From Glutinoglossum americanum (lineage: Eukaryota; Ascomycota; Geoglossomycetes; Geoglossales; Geoglossaceae), in the NCBI GenBank assembly GCA_020080175.1, contig JAGHQL010000182.1:1-54024 (forward strand): 54,024 nt of DNA, read 5' to 3'. The notes beneath the pieces are model-generated. The model did not search any database. It was not told the DNA's origin and saw nothing but the letters and a program-made list of their open reading frames with translations. Both the position numbers and the translations under genes were made by a program. Positions 23,067 to 33,646 of this stretch are shown here, in pieces (within the stretch, counting starts at the first letter, position 1; each line of letters begins with the position of its first letter).

Positions 23067-26000
23067 CTACTCTAGCTTCAACTTTTCGAAACGCTTGATG
23101 CTCTCTACGTAATTGTGTGCCTCCGCCTCGAAGTCCGCGAGTTTCTTCCGCTCAACCTCCTGCAACTCCTTGCTGACTTTCTGTTGGTATGCGGGATCAC
23201 TAAGGATCTTCTTTTGACGTTGTGCACCATCGGTGGCTTTCAGCAGCTTTGTCTGAGCCTTGGCGATTTCGGCGTCAATGTCCACGCGGCCCTTAGTGTG
23301 TTGTTAGTGTTTTGTTTTAGCCGTTTATATTTGCACGACTGTGGTTGGGTGCATACCTTGATGTGTAGAAATACAGCTGCACTACTTGAGATAGCAAAAA
23401 AGGCACAGCCCATTGGTTTCTCTTGGTCTCCTGCTATGACCTCTATGGATGCTACTCCCTTTCCGGATAGAGACTTTATGCTTTTAATTTGTTCCCTTAC
23501 AGTCTTGGAACTTGTGTCATCGTAGGTCTGGACATAGACTGTTCCTACAATTTAGCTGGGGATGCTTATCTATTGGCTTGGTGTATAGGCTCACCTTTTC
23601 CTTCATCTTTGAGGGAATACTCTGCCATTAAAGAACGCACCCCTTTTGATATCCCCACGATGAGCTCATAAGCGGCTTCGGATGCGGGATCATCCATATT
23701 TGTGTTGTATTCTGGGTATGCAGCTTTGACGATTGATGGTGTTGAGTCATTTGGCCGACGGGGAAGGCGCTGCCACAACTCCTCGGTAAGGAAAGGCATA
23801 AATGGATGGATCATCGTCAATGCGCCTTCGAGAGCGGTATACAGTGTATCTTTTGCAGACCGCTTCTCCTCTTCAGTTCCGTCTTGAATGATCGCCTTGG
23901 AGTTTTCCTGTTGCACGCGTAAGTATACGAGGGCGGAGCCGGGTGTTGGGATACCGGAACTTACGATGTAGACATCGCACAGCTGATTGTACCAGTACTG
24001 GTAGACAATTAAAGTGGCCTGCTGGAACTCTCGGTCCTCCAGGGCTTGATTTATTTCTTTCGCAGCGATCGTGTACTTGTGCAAAATCCACCGTTCTGTC
24101 AGCGACTCCTTGCCAGTCTTCTGGTCCGATGCCTGCGGCACAAAATCTTTCCCCAGTTTCCCAAGGACAAACTTGGTTGCCTGGTAGATTTTGTTGCAGA
24201 ACTTCCGATAGCCATGGAGCACTTTAATATCAAAGTTGATGTCTCCCCCTATTATATTAGTTAGTTCCGCAGTCGTATCAAGTAAGAGAAGAAGTGGGGT
24301 TTTTTTTTTACCTCCCCCAGTAGTGTATGCAACGAGCGCGAAACGCAAGGCATCCGTGCCGCATTGCGGAATGCCGTCGGGGAAAGCTAACTTCTGAAAA
24401 TTCTCCGCTTTCGCAATCTCGTTTTTGGGCAAGTTCCCTGATCTTAGCTTGGAATGCAATTCCTCCAAAGAAATTCCTTGGATTACATCCATGGGGTCGA
24501 TAACGTTTCCCAATGACTTCGACATCTTCCGGCCATCCGAATCACGGATGAGAGGGTGACAGTACACCTCCTTGAATGGTACCTGTCCCGTAAGCTTGAT
24601 GCCCAACATTACCATGCGAGCCACCCAGAAGAACAGAATATCCCACCCGGTCTCGAGGAGAGATGTTGGATACAGACGAGCCATATCCGGAGTTTCTTTT
24701 GGCCAGCCGAGAGTCGAGAAAGGCCAGAGTCCGGATGAGAACCACGTATCTAAAACATCAGGATCTTGGTGTAGGGTAAACTTTTTATTAGGAAAGTTGA
24801 CTTTTGCTTTCTCTTCCGCAGCTTCAGGCGTCCTTCCTGTCACCCAGAATTTATCCTCGCCCCTGTTTCCAGGCTCCTCTCCTTCGAGTTGAACAAAATA
24901 CGCTGGAGCTTGGTGGCCCCACCAGAGCTGCCGAGAGAGACACCAATCGTTTATTCCCTCAAGCCAATGGAAGTAATTTTTCTCAGCGGATTCGGGACGA
25001 ATCTTGATGCGCCCATCCTTCACTGCCTTGATCGCATCGTCCGCCATATCCCTCATTTTCATCCACCATTGAGGCTTCATGAGTGGCTCAATGATATCCC
25101 CCGACTTGCCGCATAGAGGTACCACCATTTTATTTTCTTCTGTTTTGACATACAGCCCCTTTGCCTTCAGATCCTCTATCACCATCCTTCTCACGTCAAA
25201 TCTCTTCTGCCCATTATAGGGGCCCGCGTTCGCGTTCATTGTGCCATCGTCATTGAGGATGTTTATACGTTTTAGGTTCTTGTAACGCAAGCCAATAGCA
25301 AAGTCATTCGGGTCATGCGCTGGCGTAATCTTGACCGCACCGGTCCCAAAGTTCATGTTGACATATTCGTCCATAATAATGGGCATCAGGCGATCAGTGA
25401 TGAAAGGATGCTTAGCGAACTTACCCTTGAGGTGCGTGTACCGTGGATCTTTGGGATTTACTGCAATTGCAACGTCCCCAAGCATTGTCTCAGGCCGGGT
25501 AGTGGCCACCTCGATTTTCTCGTCGGATCCATCGATTTCGTAGAAGAAATGTACAATGATTCCAAACTCTACCTTCTCGTCATACCCTGGCACGGCTAGA
25601 AGCGTAGGCTCCTTCAGCTCCACGTTCACCACCTCGAGGTTTGAGATGGCCGTATTAAGCTTCACAGACCAATTGACAAGACGGTTGTCGCGGTAGATAA
25701 TTCCTTCTTCATGTAAACGAACAAATGTTTCCGTTACGGCAGCCGAGAGGTTCGGGTCCATAGTGAACGCTTCGCGCTTCCAGTCGAAGGAGCCTCCCAT
25801 CCGCCGTAACACGCTGTTGATCTCTGCGTGGTAGCTACATAGTCTGAGCATTCTAAACCTTCGTCCAGCTTGGTTCCAACTTACTCGTTCTTCCAGTCCC
25901 AGATCAACTCCGTAAATTTCTCTCTTCCGAGGTCATACTTGGTCTCCCTTCTATCTTTCCATAGTTTATTCTCGACAACACTCTGGGTTGAAATACCGGC

Positions 26001-26913
26001 ATGGTCGCAGCCGGGGAGCCACAGAACTGTCTTCCCTTTCATGCGATTCCTAAACCAATTGTTAGAGATGCTTAGGAATGGCGTATGAAGAGTCCGTACC
26101 ATCTTATCAGACAATCTTGTAAGGCGTTAGGCAGGGCATGCCCCATATGTAAGCGCCCGGTGACGTTTGGCGGAGGTTCGGGGATCACAAAGTATCCCTC
26201 CTCCTTAACTTTCTCGTCGGGCCCAGCAAACTCGGGCTCGAAGAACCCCTCTTTCTCCCACCAATCATACCATGCTGACTCTACGATGGTGGGGTTGTAT
26301 GCCTTGTATAGTGGATCATCGAACGGCTTGAGGACTAAAGATATTGGTTAGAGCACTAATCCAGACTCACAGTTGCTCAAAGGAGGAGATACTTTTCTTG
26401 TGACCTTTAATTGTCTCTTCGACAAATTTAGGTAGAGGTTCCTCCTTCGTCCCTAGTTTACTCTTCTTCTCTTTAGACTTCGAGATAGTTGGAGCGGCCG
26501 CAGTATTTGCACTTTTAGCTTGTTTCTCCGCAAACTTCTTCGCTTTTTCGGCTTTCTTCCGCTCTTTCTCCACTATCTGAATGTTAATCCGGCAATCCCA
26601 TTTTATTCCTCGATTGGATATAGTGGATAATCTGACATTCTTTTTCTGTCTTTGCTTTCTTCCCACTAGCGCCAGGTTCGTTTCTCTGTTCGGGAGCTAC
26701 AGCAATAGTACGGTGTTGCCCAGTTGAATCAGCGTTCGGAGTATCGGTAATTGCGGCTTTGGTCTCATCGGACTTAGAGATTGGTAGTCCAGAGATAGGA
26801 CCAGCTCTCTCTCCAACTGTTGGCAGTAGTGCCTATTAGTCGGACGCATTTAACCGTCAGAGAAGCAACTATTGGGCCATACTTGGATTGCTAGATGTAG
26901 AATTGGTGGCCAT
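23067..26913 (-). CDS. VAS1: Valyl-tRNA synthetase (cytosolic form; mitochondrial form probably from an upstream non-AUG start)
   Basis: Class I aminoacyl-tRNA synthetase that charges tRNA-Val. The first AUG is at 26911-26913 ([10 protein letters not shown]), followed by an intron with acceptor near 26817 and a charged N-terminal appendix ([20 protein letters not shown] after a second intron). The HIGH motif appears as GRLHMGHAL (near 26130), the KMSKS loop as [10 protein letters not shown] (near 24510). The CP1 editing domain lies between them ([23 protein letters not shown]). The anticodon-binding domain and C-terminal coiled coil end [13 protein letters not shown]. Late introns: one at about 23538-23595 (joins SLKDEGK to TVYVQTYDD) and one at about 23288-23355 (joins VFLHIK to [11 protein letters not shown]). 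The gene follows CKA1 on the same strand. Filamentous fungi usually serve cytosol and mitochondria from one VAS1 gene. Confidence 0.95.
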
Positions 26914-27069
26914 AATCGCGGATCTTTGGGATCCTTTGATCGTGGGGGTAGGAGAACGAGTAGGGATGAAGGGGTGAAACAGATTGGGTCTAGAGCAAGC
27001 TGCTCTTGTCAAATAGAGCGAAGCGCGCAAATGCAGCGCCCTAGAAAGTATTTTGGTGGTATGCCCCAG
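26914..27069 (-). other. VAS1: Putative non-AUG-initiated mitochondrial presequence of valyl-tRNA synthetase
   Basis: The frame of the VAS1 start stays open upstream of its AUG for 65 codons, to a TGA at 27109-27111, and contains no ATG. A CTG at 27067-27069 has A at -3 and G at +4, a strong context. From it, 52 codons lead into the AUG with 6 Arg, 2 Lys, 6 Ser and no Asp or Glu, for example ILSRALHLRASLYLTRAA. That is the composition of a mitochondrial targeting peptide. Established parallel: yeast VAS1 makes both isoforms from two AUGs, and yeast ALA1 and GRS1 start their mitochondrial forms at ACG and UUG. That CTG is used here is inference. Confidence 0.6.
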
Positions 27070-27711
27070 GCTACGGTCGTTGTGCGGATGGTGTTTCGGT
27101 GCTGGAAGTCAAGTCTGAGTCACTTAGCGAGGCTGAAAAAAATCACACGCTCGTCTTCTGGCTCGCAGTATCATGGATTGGGAAGCTGGAGAGCCAAAAC
27201 AACATGGTCAATTATGTACTAAGAGGTAAATGAATTCCCAATAGTAACAATTTTCGGCACGGTCACTGAAATAGAACAAATGTATTGATGCATTGCTCAA
27301 TTTTGTACTGGTAACTTTAGGCGGCTATGCACCCCTTTAAAGGTGCCGCTGATCTTTCTTCTGAGGTGCAATTCTACAGCCACCACCTCTGCGTGCCGCA
27401 GCTGTTGCTATTTCTTGGCTTAAGCGCACAAAGTCGCTCTATAAGAGACACAAGCTATGGTAATATGGTACGTCCGTGCTGGCAAAGGAGTATTTGTGGA
27501 TGGTTAAGATTAGAGATTCGAGCAGAGCGTTGTACGGGGATGTGTGAACGGTGTGAAAGGCTGACAGCGGGCATTGGTATCGAGAGGTTGTCTCCTAGAA
27601 TGGGACTACCGTTGATATTTGTGATCACAGTTCAACGGGGTTCAGCCACGAGTCCACAAACACTTCATGTGATGTGCCGGAAATGCTAGAAAATAGTCTA
27701 GGTCAAATGAG
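27070..27711. other. Intergenic: VAS1 promoter and CKA1 3' flank
   Basis: About 640 bp between CKA1 and VAS1, both minus strand. It should contain the CKA1 terminator and VAS1 transcription start. The plus-strand frames here have no recognisable domain. Confidence 0.5.
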
Positions 27712-29114
27712 CTAAGACATAGATGGGTTGTGATTCTGTGCCATAGCAGCATCGCGGATTGGCGCGAAGTAGGGATGAGCCATTGCTTCTTTCGCTGTTA
27801 AACGTTCCTAGAATGGAGGAATTAACAAGACCTACTCTACGAGAAAAACACTTTTATGGTAGCTGGTGCTCACCTGATGATCATATCTTAATAGCTTGTC
27901 CAAGAAGTCGATCGCCTCGTTGCTCACAAATCGTTGATTCTCTGAGTTGACAAATCCGTGCCAATTCTTTTTGGGAAATCTACCTAGTATATCGTCGTAT
28001 TGTACGTCGAGTTCGATATCGTACTTGTCTAGGTAGTCAAATAGGTCCTCCGTCCCCAAGACCTTTGCAATCTTCACCAGCTGGTCAGAGTTGCTGTTGC
28101 CGTGGAAAAAGGGCTCCTTGCGGAAGATCATTGATGCGAACATTGCGCCTAGAGACCACATATCCAGGGAGTAATCATATTCTTGGAAGTCCACCAGAAG
28201 CTCTGGGCCTTTGAAGTACCGAGATGCAACCCGGACATTGTATTCGGTCCCTTGGTGATAGAACTCCGCAAGGCCCCAGTCGATCAACCGTAGCTACAAA
28301 TCTGCAATCAGCTTCAGCCTCGTAGATTTGTATTGACTGTGTGACTCACCTTTCTCTTCTCATGGTCGATCATGACATTGTGAGGCTTAACATCCCTGTG
28401 CATTATGCCCTTGCTGTGGCAGAAATCCAAGGCCTAATAATCCACAGTTGCGTCAGTAGCTTCTCAATAGGCCTTAGACACTGGAAACATGCCTTGAGTA
28501 GTTCAAATATATAGTATCGGACGTCGCGGTCACCGAACTTTGGGTATAGGCTCCGGAAATCCGTGTTGTTCACATACTCAAATATTAGGGACGGCGTTTT
28601 ACTCTGTGTGGCGGGCAATTCCAAACTGTCAGCAGTCGAATCTCACAATTCCCGATAGCGTTCCGTCCCCAGACATAATCCGGTAAACCCATTCTATCTA
28701 GTGATGACCTGTCTGTGAGATGGGTAGACGAAAGAGCGGAACTGACTTGACTGTCTCTGACGACATCTAAAAGCGCAACAATGTTTGGCCCTCCAGACAG
28801 ATTCTGTAATATTTTGATCTCTCGCTTTATCTTCTTTTTCTTGACCGGCTTGAGAACTTTGATAACACATTTCTGATAGTTGGTGACGTTTATGCCCTCG
28901 AACACCTCGGAGTACTTCCCTCTGCCTAGAAATCTCGAAGAAATCACTTCGTCAGTAAAGAGCGATCTCAGCGAGAATAGACTAAGAGAAATTACCTACC
29001 TATCTTCCTAACGACCTCGTAGTTCTCTAATACACCCCATGAAATATTCACGCCATCGTAGTCCCAGTACGACCTTGGCATTTGCTGGTTCACATCTGCA
29101 TATACGCGCGCCAT
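27712..29114 (-). CDS. cka1: Casein kinase 2 catalytic subunit alpha
   Basis: CK2 alpha Ser/Thr kinase, 334 residues, the usual length. Start ATG at 29112-29114 ([20 protein letters not shown]). Six exons total 1,005 nt in frame; introns 28926-28999, 28604-28746, 28434-28492, 28294-28349 and 27808-27873. Motifs: Gly-rich loop [11 protein letters not shown], basic substrate cluster [12 protein letters not shown], catalytic loop [17 protein letters not shown] (the CK2-specific DWG in place of DFG), basic [15 protein letters not shown]. The C-terminus is [11 protein letters not shown]. Intron 28434-28492 has a GC donor (AAG then GCATGT), the only junction that yields [15 protein letters not shown]2 acts constitutively as a tetramer with beta subunits. 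The gene is divergent from RPP1 across 356 bp. Confidence 0.97.
28434..28492 (-). other. cka1: GC-AG intron in CKA1
   Basis: The exon ends CTCAAG, the intron begins GCATGT and ends TTATTAG (59 nt). No GT donor nearby keeps the invariant CK2 sequence ELLKALDFCHS in frame. GC-AG introns are about one percent of fungal introns. Confidence 0.8.
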
Positions 29115-29470
29115 CCTTCGCCGAGTTGCCTTAGTCAAGACCGGGGAAGATGATACCGAGGAAGGAGTAAACTCTCCGGCGGCGATATTTGCGCAGGATT
29201 CGAAGTTTAGTGTGAAATTCTCTCAATAAAATTTAGCCTGTGCGGACAGCTCGTGGTCGTTCAGACTTGTCTATCCGACAAGGTTGTGTTGTTGTAAGGA
29301 ACTCGATGATTCGAGGCTGGGGTGGAACATTCGTGTGCGCCTGCTGGTTGCGGACGAAGGAGACTTGCACGTGACGCGTAGAAACGAATGATCAACATGG
29401 AATATGGAGTATGAGTACAAACACTACATGTACCGTTCAAACATCACCCGGCAACCGAAGCATTTACCCA
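29115..29470. promoter_or_regulatory. Bidirectional promoter region of CKA1 and RPP1
   Basis: 356 bp separate the divergent starts of CKA1 (-) and RPP1 (+). Both promoters must lie here. I see no TATA box or duplicated site I would stand behind. Confidence 0.6.
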
Positions 29471-30454
29471 ATGTTCCACGATTTACATGTGCCGTGGACC
29501 GCGGAAAATGATGAATTACGGAGAACGGTAGCTTTCTTAGAAGAGTGTGAGAACCTATCGCTGGAAATCACCGATGTACATTCTGACGCTTCCCAGTGGG
29601 ATATGATGTTGTTGCTTTCACGCACACACTATCTGGGAAGCTCCCAGCAGATCTGGTACGGAGCTATATCACACCTGTGTCAGTCACTATAACTAACATC
29701 GACACAGACATGCCCGATCCCTCGAGACCCGTTCCCGACAACCAAAAAAATCCGCTTCCTCCGTCGCGCAAATCTCATCCTCGATGACCCTTCTCAGAAC
29801 CACCGCCTGGCCTCCCTCTCGGCAGCCTATGATCTCCTGTCTGTGCGACCAACAACCGAAAAAGCTCTGCTCCAAGCATGCACGACTCTTGACATTGACA
29901 TCATCTCCCTCGACCTCTCCGTCCGCCATCCGTACCACTTTAAGCACAAAACCCTCGCTGCTGCGATCGCACGTGGCGTGCGACTTGAAATCTGCTATGC
30001 GCCCGGTATTATACATTCAGACGCTGTAGCAAGGCGGAATCTTATTAGTAATGCCACCCAGCTGATACGCGCCACAAGAGGTCGAGGTATTGTGATTAGT
30101 TCGGAGGCGAAGAACGCTCTTGGCTTGAGAGCGCCATTTGACGTGATTAATCTGGGCACAGTATGGGGGCTGGCGCAGGATAAAGGACGTGAAGCGGTAG
30201 ACCGAGAGGCAAGGGCAGTGGCGGTGATGGCGGAGATGAAGAGAACAAGTTTCCGAGGGGTAATTGCTATCATCGATGGGGGTGAGTCGCGTGTTAAGAG
30301 GTTAGATGATTCTAAAATACCCGCAAAGAGGAAGGCTGGGGCTATTAGTACAGAGCCCAACAGCGGTACTGCGGAGACGCCGCCGCTGTCCAAGCGTCGG
30401 CAGAAGAAGGCGAGGCAGGACGCAGCAAAGACACCAATTGCGGCCAAGCCTTAG
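29471..30454 (+). CDS. RPP1: RNase P/MRP protein subunit RPP1 (Rpp30 family)
   Basis: Protein subunit of nuclear RNase P and RNase MRP (tRNA 5' processing, rRNA processing), Rpp30 family, TIM-barrel fold, 293 residues. Start ATG at 29471-29473 (MFHDLHVPWTAENDELRRT). Introns 29547-29596 and 29656-29707 restore the conserved N-terminal stretch LGYDVVAFTHTLSGKLPADL then TCPIPRDPFP; the three exons total 882 nt in frame. Other landmarks: DDPSQNHRLASLSAAYD, RPTTEKALLQACTTLDIDII, SLDLSVRHPYHFKHKT, GVRLEICYAPGI, RRNLISNATQLIRATRGRGI, SSEAKNALGLRAPFDVINL. The basic C-terminal tail (KRRQKKARQDAAK) is typical of fungal members and may contact RNA or act in nuclear import. Confidence 0.93.
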
Positions 30455-30742
30455 ACAACATAATGAGGTTGGAGCTTCACTATGCTCATGTTAATATGGT
30501 CTTCCATTGCGGACAATGAGTTATGTACAGCCTCACATCCAGTACGCATAGCAAAGTGAGAATTACGTCACGGTCACTATGCCATTATGCCAACCACAGA
30601 TCTAGATATGCCATCGCTAAACTCCGCCAAGTACTGTCACTAACACCCAAGCGCCCGCCGAGAATCCCGATATATCTCATTTCCACCAGGGAAGCCAACC
30701 CCCTTTAGGGTATAAATACGCACCCACACTGTCCGAGAGTTA

Positions 30743-32041
30743 TTAAGCTCCGACATTGATCGTCGCTGTTGGTGGTGGTTGGTCGATCCTGAAGGTTACA
30801 GCACTCATCAGACTGAGCGTATTGATGTTGAAAGGGGAAGGGAAGGGGATCTCTGAAGTGGAAGGAACCTCTGTGTTTTGTGTTGTGGGTTCCCCAGTGG
30901 GGGCCTCGGAGGCTGTGCTCGACGATGACTTGTAATTAGGGAAAGGGGTTGAGGGAGATAGTTGCGTTGCGAGGTTGGGCGAGGTAGGCAGTCCCGCTGA
31001 AAAGTAAGAGAGTATCGTACTGGCTGAGAGATCTGACGGGGTTGATGTTGACCCAGTAGTCGGGAGTGGCAGTAGGAGATTTGTGGATGAGGATCTTGAT
31101 GAGCCGGAGGGTAGGGGAGGTGTCAGATTCGTGGGCGGCGGAGGAGGCGGCCGGACCATGGAGGCCATGGATGGCGAAAGACCTCCCGGAGGAATAACCT
31201 TAAAGGCTGCTGCATCGCACAGACAGGCGCAGTTGCAGCCCTCGAGCGATATCACGGGATTGCCCGGGGGAGCAGCGGACATAGTGATGGGAACAAGTAT
31301 AGCCTCAGATATGGTAGCGGAGAGAGGAGTGGGAGCAAGGGTAAATTGGGGCACGGCGGATTTTATACTCGACTCAGGTGGCGAGGCGGGGTTATTAGGA
31401 GAGGTGGTAGGTAGAGCAAGAGCAAGTTGAGATAAGATAGAGCTTGTAGTTGACTCTAACGATAAGGCATGGTCATTGGAGGTAGTGGATAGCGGCTCAG
31501 GAGAAGTAAAGGTAGACGAGGAGTTCTCCATTGATAGTGGCATCAGCGGTGGGGTAGGCTTTGAGAATATTAACATCTCCCGTTTAAACTCCCGTTTAAA
31601 CATCTAAGTGCTTAGGAAATCCTTACCTGATTGCCGTCGTGACTGTAATCATTGCCGCCATCCCCACCATCCCCACTACGGTTGCCGCTGCAATCGGCAG
31701 TCGTAGCAGGGACTGCTGTCTGTAGGGGTTCGGGTAGTCCAAGAGTGAGTTTTACCTAGATCGATCAATACTGGTTGTGTGAAAATCCCATCTTCAAGGC
31801 ATACAGTTACAGTCTGAACCTTAGGGAATTTCTGATCCTTGTGTATGTGTGTGTAAGGTGGCGGCCTAGGGCCATCGCCATAATCCCTATGGTCACCTTG
31901 TGGCAGCCTGTATGCCTGGGCAAGAAGGTTAGCCTTCGAGTTCGGCCTTTGGCGACGGCAGGGACTAGTAGATACCTCAGCCAGCTGAAGTAGCAATACA
32001 GCAAGGAATATGCTGAATGTCCAATTCGTGAGGGCCTTCAT
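30743..32041 (-). CDS. Secreted Ser/Thr/Pro-rich protein of unknown function
   Basis: Not recognised. The start ATG (32039-32041) gives a clear signal peptide (MKALTNWTFSIFLAVLLLQL, then AEVSTS). My splice model is exon 1 32041-31756, exon 2 31715-31627 and exon 3 31558-30743: 1,191 nt, 396 residues, in frame throughout. Exon 2 is Gly/Asp-rich (GDGGDGGNDYSHDGNQ). Exon 3 is a Ser/Thr/Pro-rich, probably O-glycosylated stretch interrupted by a Cys cluster, ISLEGCNCACLCDAAAF, the only Cys-dense spot, followed by a proline run. No GPI signal or transmembrane helix at the C-terminus (TATINVGA). The 40-nt first intron is short and its acceptor uncertain; unspliced reading stops after IDLG plus about 28 codons. 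Likely a cell-wall or secreted protein. 288 bp of convergent spacer separate it from RPP1. Confidence 0.6.
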
Positions 32042-33646
32042 ATGTGATGTAATACAGTGAGAGATGGAGTGACGAGTAACGAGTAACAAGAGGCCAGCCC
32101 GCGGCCACGAAGATAATATGTATGAAACCTAAGAAACAACACACTCGTAGAGGGATGGGCGGAATTTGCGCGTCTTGGTGGATGTAGAGATCCAGTTCCT
32201 GCGCTGAGAGAAGATTTCACCACTCCTGGTGGCGGGCAGCCAGCTTTGATTCTTCAGACGTTGACACTTATGCCTTTGGCGAATCCAGAGCCAGCATGCC
32301 GGAGCCCGGTGCTCGAGTGCATGATGTACGTGCCATGTGTATGCCCCTGTTGCATCTGGCGGGCTGCCAAACCTCCATTGTTTCATATTTTTCAATTGCC
32401 GAATTATCTCCACGCAGCAAGGGTTTAGCGCTGGGCTAGCCTCCTCTTCGATGGGGAGCATGGAATTCTGTTGTCAATGAGGACTGCTTGGATTAGATCA
32501 GGGATGGGGAGAGATGCAGCCCAAAACCCGATTCGCCGATCATCGTCGCTTCGATCCGCAGAAGGGCATTTATCAGATCTTATCTCTGACGATAATCCCC
32601 ATGCCACGGGTTTTGGTGGGAAATAGGAAGGGTTTATCGCTGCCGCACGCACGGCATCCCAAGTGTTTTTTTCCGAAAATTTCCTGCCGCCTGATGGATT
32701 GCAAACTCTTGTGTTTGTTGTTGAACTGCTAGGGGTAGGCTGCTCACCCGCCTAGCAGTCTCATCAGCTGCCCAGTGCTTGTTCATGGCGGAGCTTAAAG
32801 GACATCTATTAACCGTTCTGGGGCGGTTCTGTCCATCCATCCTTCTGAGGATTGTATCCTGGGTCGTTCTCCAAGACTGTTCAAGTGGCGAAGAGGTCTA
32901 ATAAAGTCGTAACTTGGGCGCTTGCCCGAGAATATTGAATATACCAACATTGTTACCCCATTTCTTCCACAGATCCGTGAAACTCCTAGTTCTAATTGGA
33001 TAACCGCTACTTCTTGATTCCCCTATCTAAGTCTATGATCCACGGATGCACCCACGACACACGAAACTTCTTCGGGCTTGTGTTGAAGACTGTTCGTGTA
33101 TTTTGGAAATGGGCGGACAGCCCCGTGCTCCTCGATAATCTATTCCTGCAATAAGATCTTCCTGATATCCAGGTGGTATAGAATTATCAGGGTGACGCTT
33201 TTTAAAAGAAGAGAAATTGTACAGTGTACTTGTGTTGGTTTGAACCTTGTGGGATTGACATGAAGCTTTGACCCGTGTTTGCGTGTCACTACCCTTTAGC
33301 CTAGGTGTTCTTGTTTTTGTGTTGTTTGGGTTTGCCTGGTTCTTGTCAAGTGAATTTTCCCAAGTTCTCCGATAAGAACTAAGTATTTTGTGTCGGAGAA
33401 TTTACTGTCATTCTTCTTAAAAGTTGAAGCTTGGATTGAATGTGGTTAGCGCCTTCGGCTAGCTTGCCCGGTGGTTTTGCGGCTCCGCAATTCTTTAATC
33501 CTCCGTTGTTCAACCGGCATTCTCACTTTGACGTCTTTCTTCCTGGCTCTCTACTCTGGACCTTCTCTTCTACCTCGTTCTTGTCACATTTACTCTTCTC
33601 CTACTTCCACAGCTTCGCCTAGAACTGTCGTTTCCTTGCAATAACC
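32042..33646. other. Divergent intergenic region upstream of TFIIS
   Basis: 1.6 kb between the secreted-protein gene (-) and TFIIS (+), so it contains both promoters. The last 200 bases are pyrimidine-rich with TCTTCT and CTTCC runs, as in highly expressed fungal promoters and 5' leaders. A 60-codon frame beginning with ATG at 33440 and ending at 33622, just 24 bases before the TFIIS start, could be an upstream ORF in the leader. Nothing else recognised. Confidence 0.5.
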
